From assembly GCA_002360635.1 (NCBI GenBank), contig DEQW01000001.1, positions 563,227-621,864 on the forward strand: a DNA stretch of 58,638 nucleotides. Reading direction: 5' to 3'. The position numbers and the translations under genes are program-made. Positions 24,189-32,189 of the stretch are shown piece by piece. The notes under the pieces are model-generated. The model was not told where the DNA came from, made no database searches, and saw only the letters and a program-made list of their open reading frames with translations. This DNA is from Flavobacteriaceae bacterium UBA3356 (GTDB taxonomy: Bacteria; Bacteroidota; Bacteroidia; Flavobacteriales; Flavobacteriaceae). Position 1 is the stretch's first letter; each line of letters begins with the position of its first letter.

Positions 24189-25151
24189 ATGCCACTAATT
24201 GAATCTACTTACTCCCCTAGCGGTATCTTTAAAAATGGGCATGTTGCTACGATTTATTCAGCTAAGTTGCGCCCTGTTCCCAAAGTAAAGCAGCATCGTG
24301 AACGCATAGACCTTAAAGATGGAGATTTTTTAGATATTGACTTTTCTTATGCTAAAAATAAAGCTCCAAAAGTAGCCATTATTTTACACGGGCTGGAAGG
24401 AAACGCACAACGACGCTATATAAAAGGACAAGCACGAAGCCTCACAAAAAAAGGGTGGGATGTTGCAGCCGTGAATTTTAGAGGTTGTAGTGGCGAACCC
24501 AATACTATATTCGCCTCATATACTGCTGGCAAGACAGACGATTTGCAAGCCGTAGTAGATTTTCTTCTGAAAAAAGAAAAATATAACACCATATCATTAA
24601 TTGGTTTCAGTTTAGGGGGAAATTTAATGTTGAAATATTTAGGTGAGCGTAAAATCCTTCCGAAGGAAATAGAACGGGCTGTTGCTATTTCTACACCTTT
24701 AAATTTAAAGGGAACATTAGAATCGCTTTCCAATTTTGATAATTGGGTGTATCGAACTTCCTTTTTACACAATCTTCGAAAGAAATTAAAGATTAAGGTG
24801 CAGCAATTCCCTGAAAAAATGAGTGCTTCAGATCTAAAGCAAGTAAAATCCTTGCTAGATTTTGACAATCTATACACTGCTCCAGCACACGGTTTTAAAG
24901 ATGCCTACGATTATTATAAACAAAATAGCAGTGGTCAATTTTTACCTAATGTTAGTATTCCGGTATTGATCCTAAATGCAAAAAATGATTCTTTTTTAAC
25001 TGAAGAAAGCTATCCATACAGTTTTGCTAAAAGTTCAGAAAACATTTATTTAGAAACTCCTGAGCACGGTGGTCACGTTGGTTTTCATCAAACAAATGCA
25101 ACGTATTACAGCGAAAAAAGAGCGACTTCTTTTTTAAATACTCAAGAATAA
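24189..25151 (+). CDS. YheT-like alpha/beta hydrolase
   Basis: A 320-residue alpha/beta hydrolase of the YheT/ABHD1-3 group. It begins GIFKNGHVATIYSAKLR, as in that family (usually NGHxqTi). Next come IILHGLEGNAQRRYIKGQ (about 65-82), AVNFRGCSGEPN, and the nucleophile elbow GFSLGGN (S at about 140). The acid is in LNAKNDSFL and the base histidine in EHGGHVGF near the C-terminus. Eukaryotic relatives are lipases or acyltransferases; the E. coli enzyme's substrate is unknown. Divergent from tetR. Confidence 0.88.
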   Translation: MPLIESTYSPSGIFKNGHVATIYSAKLRPVPKVKQHRERIDLKDGDFLDIDFSYAKNKAPKVAIILHGLEGNAQRRYIKGQARSLTKKGWDVAAVNFRGCSGEPNTIFASYTAGKTDDLQAVVDFLLKKEKYNTISLIGFSLGGNLMLKYLGERKILPKEIERAVAISTPLNLKGTLESLSNFDNWVYRTSFLHNLRKKLKIKVQQFPEKMSASDLKQVKSLLDFDNLYTAPAHGFKDAYDYYKQNSSGQFLPNVSIPVLILNAKNDSFLTEESYPYSFAKSSENIYLETPEHGGHVGFHQTNATYYSEKRATSFLNTQE

Positions 25152-25204
25152 CAATTGCTTTGGCAACGCCATTCCATTTTAAAAGCTACTATATTCTAAT
25201 TTAC

Positions 25205-25212
25205 TACCTTTG
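25205..25212 (+). promoter_or_regulatory. -7 box of the yicC-gmk-nadD operon
   Basis: TACCTTTG is an exact TAnnTTTG match, followed by CAACC, a frequent initiation context in flavobacteria. It lies 20 bases before ATG 25232 and is the only visible promoter for the three genes. Confidence 0.55.
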
Positions 25213-25231
25213 CAACCACTAAATTGAAAAT

Positions 25232-26089
25232 ATGATCCAGTCGATGACCGGTTACGGCAAAAGCTTAGTGCAATTGCCTTCCAAAAAAATTACGGTTGAA
25301 ATAAAATCGTTAAACAGTAAAAACCTTGACGTAAATGCGAGGGTTCCTTCAGCATATCGTGAAAAGGAATTAGATATTCGTAAAAGAATTTCGAAATCAC
25401 TTTCTCGTGGAAAAGTAGATTTTAACCTCTATGTAGAGCAAACGGGTGAGGAAACATCAACTGTAATTAACGAAGCTGCCGTTAAACAATACATGAAACA
25501 ATTGGCTCATATCACCGATGGTGATCCGGTAGAACTGATGAAAATGGCGGTTCGTTTTCCCGACGCGTTACAAACAGAACGCGACGAAATTGATGAGACC
25601 GAATACAACAAAATAATTGAAGCGGTTGACGAAGCCTTGCATTCTATCAATCAATATAGAACTGACGAAGGAAAAGCATTGGAAGCCGATTTTCAGAAAC
25701 GAATTACTAATATTTCTACTTTATTAGATGAAGTTGTGGAACTCGACCCACAACGCATGGACAATGTAAAGGAGCGATTGGCAAAAGCCGTAAGCGATTT
25801 AAAAGAAACGGTTGACGAAAATCGTTTTGAGCAAGAACTGGTTTATTACCTTGAAAAGTACGATATCACCGAAGAGCAAGTGCGTTTAAGCAACCACCTT
25901 TCTTATTTTTCTGAAACGTTACAAAGCAAAGCCAGTAACGGAAAAAAACTAGGGTTTATCTCTCAAGAAATTGGGCGTGAAATCAATACTATTGGTAGCA
26001 AAGCCAACTTTGCCCCTATGCAACAAGTAGTGGTTCAAATGAAAGATGAACTGGAAAAAATAAAGGAACAAGCCTTAAACGTTTTGTAA
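25232..26089 (+). CDS. YicC/YloC family endoribonuclease
   Basis: A 285-residue protein with an N-terminal YicC-like domain (MIQSMTGYGKSLVQLPSKKITVEIKSLNSKNLDV, about 1-150) and a C-terminal DUF1732-type domain (YDITEEQVRLSNHLSYF, KKLGFISQEIGREINTIGSKAN). E. coli YicC and its relatives are RNases with a proposed role in small-RNA decay and stationary-phase growth. It overlaps gmk by one base (TAATG at 26087-26091) and heads a three-gene transcript with gmk and nadD, an arrangement common in Bacteroidota. Confidence 0.95.
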   Translation: MIQSMTGYGKSLVQLPSKKITVEIKSLNSKNLDVNARVPSAYREKELDIRKRISKSLSRGKVDFNLYVEQTGEETSTVINEAAVKQYMKQLAHITDGDPVELMKMAVRFPDALQTERDEIDETEYNKIIEAVDEALHSINQYRTDEGKALEADFQKRITNISTLLDEVVELDPQRMDNVKERLAKAVSDLKETVDENRFEQELVYYLEKYDITEEQVRLSNHLSYFSETLQSKASNGKKLGFISQEIGREINTIGSKANFAPMQQVVVQMKDELEKIKEQALNVL

Positions 26090-26685
26090 TGGAAGGAGGG
26101 AAATTATTTGTTTTTTCGGCACCGTCCGGAAGCGGTAAAACAACCATTGTACAATACTTACTCGCTCAAGAAGAATTAAATTTAGACTTCTCAATATCGT
26201 GTACTTCCCGAGAGCCAAGAGGTGATGAAGAACACGGTAAAGATTACTATTTCATCAGTCTAAAAGACTTTAAACAACACATTAAAAACGGTGATTTTTT
26301 AGAGTGGGAAGAAGTATATCGCGATAATTTCTACGGAACATTAAAATCTGAAATAGAACGCATTTGGACACAAGGTAAAAATGTAATTTTTGATATAGAT
26401 GTGGTTGGCGGACTTCGGATAAAAAAGAAATATCCAAATAAAACCTTAGCTGTTTTTGTAAAGCCACCAAGTGTAGATGAACTAAAGCGCAGGCTTAAAA
26501 AACGAAAAACTGAAAGTGACGAGCGTATTAATATGCGTATTGCAAAAGCTTCAGTTGAGTTAGCTACCGCGCCGCAATTTGACAATATTATTAAAAATAA
26601 AGATTTGGATACCGCTTTAAACGAAGCGAAAGAATTAGTGACAAGTTTCATAAAAAATGGTCACCCAGAACAAGAAGAAGAGTAA
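26089..26685 (+). CDS. gmk: Guanylate kinase
   Basis: Phosphorylates GMP to GDP with ATP. 198 residues, standard size. P-loop APSGSGKTT at about 11-19; GMP-binding SCTSREPRGDEEHGKDYYF (about 38-56) and LEWEEVYRDNFYGT; lid arginines in KKRKTESDERINMRI. It starts inside the yicC stop and is followed immediately by nadD, with no gap. Confidence 0.97.
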   Translation: MEGGKLFVFSAPSGSGKTTIVQYLLAQEELNLDFSISCTSREPRGDEEHGKDYYFISLKDFKQHIKNGDFLEWEEVYRDNFYGTLKSEIERIWTQGKNVIFDIDVVGGLRIKKKYPNKTLAVFVKPPSVDELKRRLKKRKTESDERINMRIAKASVELATAPQFDNIIKNKDLDTALNEAKELVTSFIKNGHPEQEEE

Positions 26686-27276
26686 ATGGTTGCAGCAAAA
26701 AAAATAGGGCTTTATTTTGGAACATTTAATCCTATCCACGTGGGTCATCTCATTATTGCCAACCACCTAGTTGAAAATAGTGATCTGGATGAAATCTGGA
26801 TGGTAGTAACGCCACACAATCCACATAAAAAAAAGAAAACGCTGCTTGATGACCATCACCGTTTGGCTATGGTTCGCATTGCATTGGAAGAATACCCAAA
26901 ACTAAAGGCGAGTAATATTGAGTTTGATCTTCCACAACCTAATTATACTACAAACACATTAGCACATCTAGAGGAAAAGTATCCTGAAAAGTTATTTTCC
27001 CTAATAATGGGCGAAGACAATTTGAAAAGCCTTCATAAGTGGAAAAACTATGAAGTTATTTTAGAGCGTTATTCTATTTATGTATATCCTAGAATTTCTG
27101 AAGGGACTGTTGAAACTCAGTTTGACGGTCATCCAAAAATTACAAAAGTAGACGCCCCAATTATGGAACTCTCTTCTACTTTTATAAGAAATGGGATACA
27201 ATCGGGTGTGAATATTCGTCCTATGTTGCCACACGATGTATGGAAATATTTGGACGAAATGAATTTTTATAAGTAG
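26686..27276 (+). CDS. nadD: Nicotinate-nucleotide adenylyltransferase
   Basis: Joins nicotinate mononucleotide and ATP to form deamido-NAD. 196 residues. The N-terminal nucleotidyltransferase loop GLYFGTFNPIHVGHLIIAN (about 8-26) has the (T/H)xGH motif. IMGEDNLKSLHKWKNY gives the family GxD region, and SSTFIRNGIQSG matches the terminal ISST-x-IR motif. Its ATG immediately follows the gmk stop. The NAD theme recurs at 53.1-53.7 kb (3-hydroxyanthranilate dioxygenase). Confidence 0.95.
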   Translation: MVAAKKIGLYFGTFNPIHVGHLIIANHLVENSDLDEIWMVVTPHNPHKKKKTLLDDHHRLAMVRIALEEYPKLKASNIEFDLPQPNYTTNTLAHLEEKYPEKLFSLIMGEDNLKSLHKWKNYEVILERYSIYVYPRISEGTVETQFDGHPKITKVDAPIMELSSTFIRNGIQSGVNIRPMLPHDVWKYLDEMNFYK

Positions 27277-27366
27277 ATTTCTTTAAAACGAGAAACCGCC
27301 CCAACTGACTAAACTAAGCAGTGTAGGACGGCTTCTACTAACCAACCAAAAAAAGGGTTTATATAT

Positions 27367-28284
27367 TTAGAATTTACTTATTTTCTTCATTTGTTTTTCA
27401 ATTTCAGCATTTGATAATCGTAGTTTTCCTTCGTTATTTTTATACTGAATATAGCCTCTTCCTTTAAAACGGTACAACGTTCCAGAATCTGAATGAAAGA
27501 GTTCTACCGTGTTGTCATTTACAACGGAAAGTTCAAAGTATTCATTGCCCAAGTAATCATAATCCAATGTTAAATATTTTAAATACGGGTCATTAGGAAC
27601 ATTGTCTACATTATAAATACCGGTATAATCCCAATATATATCGTTTATCTCGGTTCCATAACTATCTTGAGAACTTCGGAAATTTCCATCGCCACCACCA
27701 GGTAAAAACTGAACAAAAGTTTCGTTGTCAAATTCATTTAAATTTCCATATTCACTAGTAAAGGTCTTTTCCCAAGTAACATATTCCTGTAAAAAATAAT
27801 GAATGTTGTCATAAAAAAGTTTGTCATAATTAAAGGTGCTACGTTGATACCCTTCTAAAACATAGCTTGTATTATAATACCTGTTATACAGTTCAATAGT
27901 ATTATCGTTTAATTGAGTTACTTCAAAAGTATAGGCCCCATCAATATCGTGTGATATATCCAATTCAAAATCGAACGTATCATAATATCCTATTTCGATA
28001 CCGTAACCATATCCTTGATCCCCTATACCAGCTAAATTATTGTTAGCTGAAACATTCCCGTTTCTAAATGACAGGGTAAATGCTTTTTGTAAAAAAGGAA
28101 TGTTCCCGTTCCCTGTGGTTCGCTCAATATCAACATACCATAACTCGTAAGAAGCTACTAATTCTGCCAGCGTTATAGTTTCAACGGGATCGATGTACTC
28201 TTCCTCAACAACCGGCTCAGTATAACAAGATGTAAAAAGAATGGCAATTAAGCTAAAGCTGAATAAAAGTTTAAAGGGTTTCAT
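27367..28284 (-). CDS. Large exported lipoprotein, function unknown
   Basis: A 305-residue lipoprotein. Signal peptide and lipobox are clear (SLIAILFTSC, C20). An acidic stretch (EPVVEEEYIDPVE) is followed by two similar lipocalin-like beta modules: LAELVASYELWYVDIERTTGNGNIPFLQKAFTLSF with NTIELYNRYYNTSYVLEGY, and later YLTLDYDYLGNEYFELSVVNDNTVELFHSDSGTLYRFKGRGY. The D-N-T-(I/V)-E-L-(Y/F) signature occurs twice. Homologues beside nadD are sometimes labelled as adenylyltransferases in databases, which this sequence does not support. A -7 box lies at 28331-28338. Confidence 0.75.
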   Translation of the reverse strand: MKPFKLLFSFSLIAILFTSCYTEPVVEEEYIDPVETITLAELVASYELWYVDIERTTGNGNIPFLQKAFTLSFRNGNVSANNNLAGIGDQGYGYGIEIGYYDTFDFELDISHDIDGAYTFEVTQLNDNTIELYNRYYNTSYVLEGYQRSTFNYDKLFYDNIHYFLQEYVTWEKTFTSEYGNLNEFDNETFVQFLPGGGDGNFRSSQDSYGTEINDIYWDYTGIYNVDNVPNDPYLKYLTLDYDYLGNEYFELSVVNDNTVELFHSDSGTLYRFKGRGYIQYKNNEGKLRLSNAEIEKQMKKISKF

Positions 28285-28330
28285 ACCATTTCATTTTAAA
28301 ATTATACTTCTGAAATTTCAAAAGACGTGC

Positions 28331-28338
28331 CAAAATTA
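28331..28338 (-). promoter_or_regulatory. -7 box of the lipoprotein gene
   Basis: The minus strand reads TAATTTTG, an exact TAnnTTTG, followed by GCACG. It is 46 bases upstream of ATG 28284. No TTG at the -33 distance. Confidence 0.4.
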
Positions 28339-28452
28339 TAAATCATTATCATACAGATAGTTAAGTCCGTACTATGGCACGTAAAAAATTATATTCCTTT
28401 TTTAAAAAAATGCTAAAGCCTTACTTTACTACCAGCCTTGTTAATATTTGCT

Positions 28453-28460
28453 TATTTTTG
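28453..28460 (+). promoter_or_regulatory. gpsA -7 box
   Basis: TATTTTTG matches TAnnTTTG, 20 bases before ATG 28481, which supports that start over a non-ATG start at 28448 lying upstream of the box. Confidence 0.45.
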
Positions 28461-28480
28461 ATATAAATGAAAAAAGCACT

Positions 28481-29485
28481 ATGACAGAGAAACCAAAATT
28501 TGCCGTTTTTGGCGGCGGAAGCTGGGCAACCGCCATTGTGAAAATGCTGTGTGAAAACCTGGATGAAGTAGGTTGGTACATGCGTAGCACCTATGCAATG
28601 GAGCATATAAAAAAAGAAGACCACAATCCTAATTATTTGAGTTCGGTCGAGTTCAAGGTGTCTCAACTTAAACTGAGCAACGATATTAATGAAATGATTG
28701 AATATGCAGATTATTTAATATTTGTCATTCCATCTGCTTTTGTTGAGACTGAACTGAAAAAAGTTACGGTTTCTCTTGAAGATAAAATTGTTTTTTCAGC
28801 CATAAAGGGGATTGTTCCTGAAACCAGTTTAATTGTTGGCGACCACTTTAACACCCATTACAATGTCGCCTTTAATAATATTGGCGTCATTTCTGGCCCT
28901 TGTCATGCAGAGGAAGTAGCTTTGGAGCGGTTATCTTACTTAACAATAGCTTGCGCCGATGAAGAAAAGGCCAAATTAGTAGCAGATATATTATCCAGCG
29001 ATTATATAAAATGTACCACCAGTGATGATGTAATGGGTACAGAATACGCTGCGATGCTAAAAAATATCTATGCCATTGCAGCGGGAATTGCTCATGGTTT
29101 GGGGTACGGTGATAACTTTCAGAGCGTCCTGATGAGCAACGCCATCAGGGAGATGAAAAAGTACGTAAAGAAAGTACACAAAATGAAACGCAACATAAAT
29201 GACTCTGCCTACTTAGGCGATTTATTGGTTACCGGATATTCCGTTTTTAGCCGAAATAGGATGTTTGGTAATATGATAGGGAAAGGTTATACCGTTAAAA
29301 GTGCTCAAATGGAAATGAGTATGATTGCTGAAGGTTATTATGCTACAAAAAGTGCCTACAACCTTAACCAAGCAAAAGGCAAGAAAAAGGCCAAAACCCC
29401 CATTATAAATGCAGTTTACAGCATTTTATATGAAGGAAAAGATCCCAAAAAAGTGTTTACGAAGTTAACAGATAAGTTGGATTAA
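28481..29485 (+). CDS. gpsA: NAD(P)H-dependent glycerol-3-phosphate dehydrogenase
   Basis: Makes sn-glycerol-3-phosphate from dihydroxyacetone phosphate for phospholipid synthesis. 334 residues from ATG 28481. The Rossmann loop FAVFGGGSWATA (about 7-18), FVIPSAF, IKGIVPET, VISGPCHAEEV and the catalytic MLKNIYAIAAGIAHGLGYGDNFQS are all in the GpsA order. SGPCHAEEV replaces the more usual SGPSFAxEV, as in other Bacteroidota. Its stop abuts the end of a convergent hypothetical gene with no gap. Confidence 0.94.
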   Translation: MTEKPKFAVFGGGSWATAIVKMLCENLDEVGWYMRSTYAMEHIKKEDHNPNYLSSVEFKVSQLKLSNDINEMIEYADYLIFVIPSAFVETELKKVTVSLEDKIVFSAIKGIVPETSLIVGDHFNTHYNVAFNNIGVISGPCHAEEVALERLSYLTIACADEEKAKLVADILSSDYIKCTTSDDVMGTEYAAMLKNIYAIAAGIAHGLGYGDNFQSVLMSNAIREMKKYVKKVHKMKRNINDSAYLGDLLVTGYSVFSRNRMFGNMIGKGYTVKSAQMEMSMIAEGYYATKSAYNLNQAKGKKKAKTPIINAVYSILYEGKDPKKVFTKLTDKLD

Positions 29486-29881
29486 TTACCGCGCCAAAAC
29501 CCCATCTTTTTTCATCACAGGAAGTGAAACCGCATTATCATCTATAGCGGCGTTGGCGGGGAGCTCGAAACGTTTGTCATAGAGTTTATCACCAATAAAA
29601 TAAGTAACGGTAAAAAAGTTGTTCACTTTCAAGACGTTTTCTTCCAAAAATTCAATTTTAGCGTAGCCTTTGGCAGGTAATGACTGTATTGTTTTCCGCA
29701 TTGGTGCGGTCATTTTTTCAGTGTCGTACCCTTGCGATACGATGATAACGGTCTCCAAGGGTTTATCGTTATCATTAATGATGTAAGCGTTCCAATCGTA
29801 AGTTTTAAATTCCTCATTAAATTCATTTACAGCAGCGATGTAAACGTTTTTAACTTCTGGGATTTTTATATCTTTTCGCAT
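29486..29881 (-). CDS. Conserved hypothetical protein
   Basis: A 131-residue soluble protein I do not recognise beyond being of flavobacterial hypothetical type. It is strand-rich (NVYIAAVNEFNEEFKTYDWNAYIIN, ETVIIVSQGYD, AKIEFLEENVLKVNNFFTVTYFIGDKLYDKRFEL), with no signal peptide and no cysteines. It follows the 55-residue membrane protein gene by six bases, so it is probably the third gene of the pheS transcript. Its 3' end touches gpsA tail to tail. Confidence 0.75.
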   Translation of the reverse strand: MRKDIKIPEVKNVYIAAVNEFNEEFKTYDWNAYIINDNDKPLETVIIVSQGYDTEKMTAPMRKTIQSLPAKGYAKIEFLEENVLKVNNFFTVTYFIGDKLYDKRFELPANAAIDDNAVSLPVMKKDGVLAR

Positions 29882-29887
29882 AGTGTT

Positions 29888-30055
29888 TTAATCCTTCTTT
29901 GTTTTCCAAGTAATCCAGATGCCCAGTAAAGCCAGAGCAAATATTCCTAGGAAAATACTGCCAACAACAATTTTTATGGCCGCTATTACAAAAGTTAGAA
30001 AAGCAACCACTAAAAGTGCAACTACTAAAAGACCAACTATTAGCTGCTTTTTCAT
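29888..30055 (-). CDS. Small membrane protein (55 aa) translationally coupled to pheS
   Basis: A short gene, ATG 30055 to TAA 29888-29890. The protein begins MKKQLIVGLLVVALLVVAF, has two hydrophobic stretches (about 5-28 and 29-49) and ends in a charged KTKKD tail, giving one long or two adjacent membrane helices. Its ATG overlaps the pheS TGA by four bases (ATGA on the minus strand, 30052-30055), a classic stop-start coupling. The next gene lies six bases downstream. The coupling, the complete hydrophobic pattern and the lack of any other reading for this gap support it as real. Function unknown. Confidence 0.75.
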   Translation of the reverse strand: MKKQLIVGLLVVALLVVAFLTFVIAAIKIVVGSIFLGIFALALLGIWITWKTKKD

Positions 30056-31077
30056 AATACGCTTTTAAACTGTTGTAAAAAACGTATGTCGTTTTCACTT
30101 AACATGCGAATGTCCGGAATTTGATGAAGTAATAATGCAATACGATCGATACCCATCCCGAAGGCGAAACCTGAATACACTTCCGAATCGATTCCACAGT
30201 TTTCAAGAACGTTGGGATCTACCATACCGCAACCCATAATTTCTAACCAACCAGTACCTTTGGTCATTTTATAATCGGTTTCGGTTTCCAATCCCCAATA
30301 TACATCTACTTCGGCACTTGGTTCGGTAAACGGAAAGTATGAAGGACGTAACCGTATTTTAGATTTCCCGAACAATTCCGTAGTAAAATATTGAAGGGTT
30401 TGCTTTAAATCTGCAAAGCTTACGCCTTTATCAACATACAAACCTTCCACTTGATGGAAAAAACAGTGTGACCGGGCTGAAATGGCTTCATTTCGGTACA
30501 CACGCCCCGGTGAAATGGTCCGTATGGGCGGTTTGTTGTTTTCCATATACCGTACTTGAACGGTCGAGGTATGCGTACGCAACATAATGTCCGGATCGGT
30601 CTGTACAAAAAAGGTGTCCTGCATATCACGTGCTGGGTGGTATTCGGGTAAGTTTAATGCTGTAAAGTTGTGCCAATCATCTTCAATTTCGGGTCCTTCG
30701 GAAACATTAAACCCAATACGAGAAAATATTTCGGTTATTTTATTTTTAACGATTGAAATAGGATGACGCGACCCTAGTTGAATAGGTTCTCCTGGGCGGG
30801 AAAGATCACCATAAACGCCTTTAACCTCTTCTTTCGCTTCTAGAGTAGCTTTTGTGGCATCTACTTTTTCTTCAGCTAAATTTTTAAGCTTGTTGAGGGT
30901 TTGCCCAAACTCCTTCTTCTGCTCATTAGGAATTTTCTTGAATTCAGCAAAAAAATCATTCAGTAATCCTTTTTTTCCAAGGTATTTAATTCGGAATGTT
31001 TCCAGTTCTTCTTTTGAAGTTGTGCTAAACGCTTCAACTTCGGCAATATGTTCTTTAATTTTATCTAGCATACCCAT
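30052..31077 (-). CDS. pheS: Phenylalanyl-tRNA synthetase alpha subunit
   Basis: Class II synthetase alpha chain of 341 residues, working with PheT (not in this window). The N-terminal coiled coil is at about 1-85. Motif 2 is GRVYRNEAISARSHCFFHQVEGLYVDKG (about 190-217); motif 3 is YSGFAFGMGIDRIALLLHQIPDIR near 300-323. An upstream start (MGMLDK) or MLDK two codons later are both possible. It shares a stop-start overlap with the 55-residue membrane protein gene. Confidence 0.95.
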   Translation of the reverse strand: MGMLDKIKEHIAEVEAFSTTSKEELETFRIKYLGKKGLLNDFFAEFKKIPNEQKKEFGQTLNKLKNLAEEKVDATKATLEAKEEVKGVYGDLSRPGEPIQLGSRHPISIVKNKITEIFSRIGFNVSEGPEIEDDWHNFTALNLPEYHPARDMQDTFFVQTDPDIMLRTHTSTVQVRYMENNKPPIRTISPGRVYRNEAISARSHCFFHQVEGLYVDKGVSFADLKQTLQYFTTELFGKSKIRLRPSYFPFTEPSAEVDVYWGLETETDYKMTKGTGWLEIMGCGMVDPNVLENCGIDSEVYSGFAFGMGIDRIALLLHQIPDIRMLSENDIRFLQQFKSVL

Positions 31078-31115
31078 ATTCTTGTGGATGGCAAAATTAC
31101 ATAAATTATTGGCTA

Positions 31116-31469
31116 TTAAATCACTTCCTTTTCAAGGAAATACTGTACAATGGCTTCTTTCATCAACACACTTTGTTCGCCTGCTTTTAATGGTGGCAAT
31201 TGTTCCAACACTTTATAATGCGGCCAACCTTGGTCATCAAAAAATTCAAATTCATAATAACCGAAAGGTTCCAATAATCTGCAAATAGCGATGTGCATTA
31301 GGTTTATTTTGTCGTCCTTTTTAAACCGCCTGTGCAATTGTCCTAGTTCTTGAACTCCTATTAAGTAAATAATTGCGTCCAGGTCTAACTTTTCGCCATC
31401 TGCAAAACGGTCGCTTAACAGTGTAACGACTGTTTCCCATTGTTGTTTTAATTGCTCGTATCTTGCCAT
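31116..31469 (-). CDS. Conserved hypothetical protein
   Basis: A 117-residue acidic, helical soluble protein: YEQLKQQWETVVTLLSDRFADGEKLDLDAIIYLIGVQELG, then INLMHIAICRLLEPFGYYEF and DDQGWPHYKVLEQLP. I know it only as a widely conserved flavobacterial hypothetical. It lies upstream of pheS on the same strand, 38 bases away, with its own -7 box at 31491-31498. Function unknown. Confidence 0.8.
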   Translation of the reverse strand: MARYEQLKQQWETVVTLLSDRFADGEKLDLDAIIYLIGVQELGQLHRRFKKDDKINLMHIAICRLLEPFGYYEFEFFDDQGWPHYKVLEQLPPLKAGEQSVLMKEAIVQYFLEKEVI

Positions 31470-31490
31470 AAGTATTTGTGCAAAGATACG

Positions 31491-31498
31491 TGTTTAAA
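31491..31498 (-). promoter_or_regulatory. -7 box of the 117-aa gene (and perhaps pheS)
   Basis: The minus strand reads TATCTTTG, exact to consensus, 22 bases upstream of ATG 31469, followed by GCAC. No TTG at 17-20 bases; a TTTTT run is there instead. Confidence 0.5.
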
Positions 31499-31587
31499 AC
31501 CCCAACAGGCAAATGGAAAAAGGGTAAAAACAGACGGTGTACATTTCAATATTTTAAGAAATAGTATATTTACTTCAAACTTATAGT

Positions 31588-32157
31588 ATGGTCACCATCG
31601 ATATTATTCTCGGCGTAATTTTATTAATTGCTTTTTATTTAGGTTTTAAAAAAGGGCTGTTTGTAACCCTTGCGTCTTTAATAGGTATTGTTGCCGGAGT
31701 GTACGGTGCGATTTACTTTTCGCATTATGCGGCCGATTTTCTAACAGAGCGTTTTGATTGGAGTGCACAAACTACTAACCTAGCAGCTTTTGCTGTAACA
31801 TTTTTAATCATTGTTTTTGTTATTTCTCTTGCTGGAAAGCTATTGACCAAAGTGGCCGATTTTGCCGCTTTAGGAGTTGTAAACAAACTTTTGGGAGCTG
31901 TTTTTAGCGTGCTGAAATATGCTTTTATAGTGAGCGTAGTTTTTATGTTTGTAAATGCTTCGGAAAGTTATACCATTGTTTCTGAAGAACAACGAAGTGA
32001 ATCGCTTTTATATCCGCCGGTAGCTTCGTTGGCGCCATTGGTGCTTCCGCATATTTTACGTGAGGTAGATGATTTCAGAAATGAAAATGAGGAAATAAAA
32101 GAAGCAGAACCTGAAACTCAAGAACAAATTCCTGACTCTTCTAAACAAGAACAATAA
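31588..32157 (+). CDS. CvpA family membrane protein
   Basis: A 189-residue protein with four membrane helices (about 5-22, 28-48, 65-85, 100-122) and the CvpA family pattern: DIILGVILLIAFYLGFKKGLF, then GVYGAIYFSHYAADFL and LLGAVFSVLKYAFIVS. An acidic, glutamine-rich tail follows (ENEEIKEAEPETQEQIPDSSKQEQ). CvpA proteins are needed for colicin V export in E. coli and for envelope stress tolerance in other bacteria. A TATATTTA box lies at about 31565-31572. It converges with the SulP gene over a shared terminator. Confidence 0.9.
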   Translation: MVTIDIILGVILLIAFYLGFKKGLFVTLASLIGIVAGVYGAIYFSHYAADFLTERFDWSAQTTNLAAFAVTFLIIVFVISLAGKLLTKVADFAALGVVNKLLGAVFSVLKYAFIVSVVFMFVNASESYTIVSEEQRSESLLYPPVASLAPLVLPHILREVDDFRNENEEIKEAEPETQEQIPDSSKQEQ

Positions 32158-32184
32158 AAAAAGCCCCGCTTTCGCGAGGCTTTG
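32158..32184 (-). terminator. Terminator between cvpA and the SulP gene
   Basis: On the minus strand AGCCTCGC-GAAA-GCGGGGCT forms an eight-pair stem (one G:U) with a GNRA-type tetraloop, followed by seven T. On the plus strand the same stem has a C:A mismatch and a weaker T tail, so it serves mainly the SulP/carbonic anhydrase transcript, though it may also stop cvpA. Confidence 0.85.
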
Positions 32185-32189
32185 AAATT

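Noticed and set aside
27277..27366. Terminator or small RNA between nadD and the convergent lipoprotein.
   Set aside because: AGAAACCG and CGGCTTCT can pair only imperfectly and no T-run follows; too weak to call.
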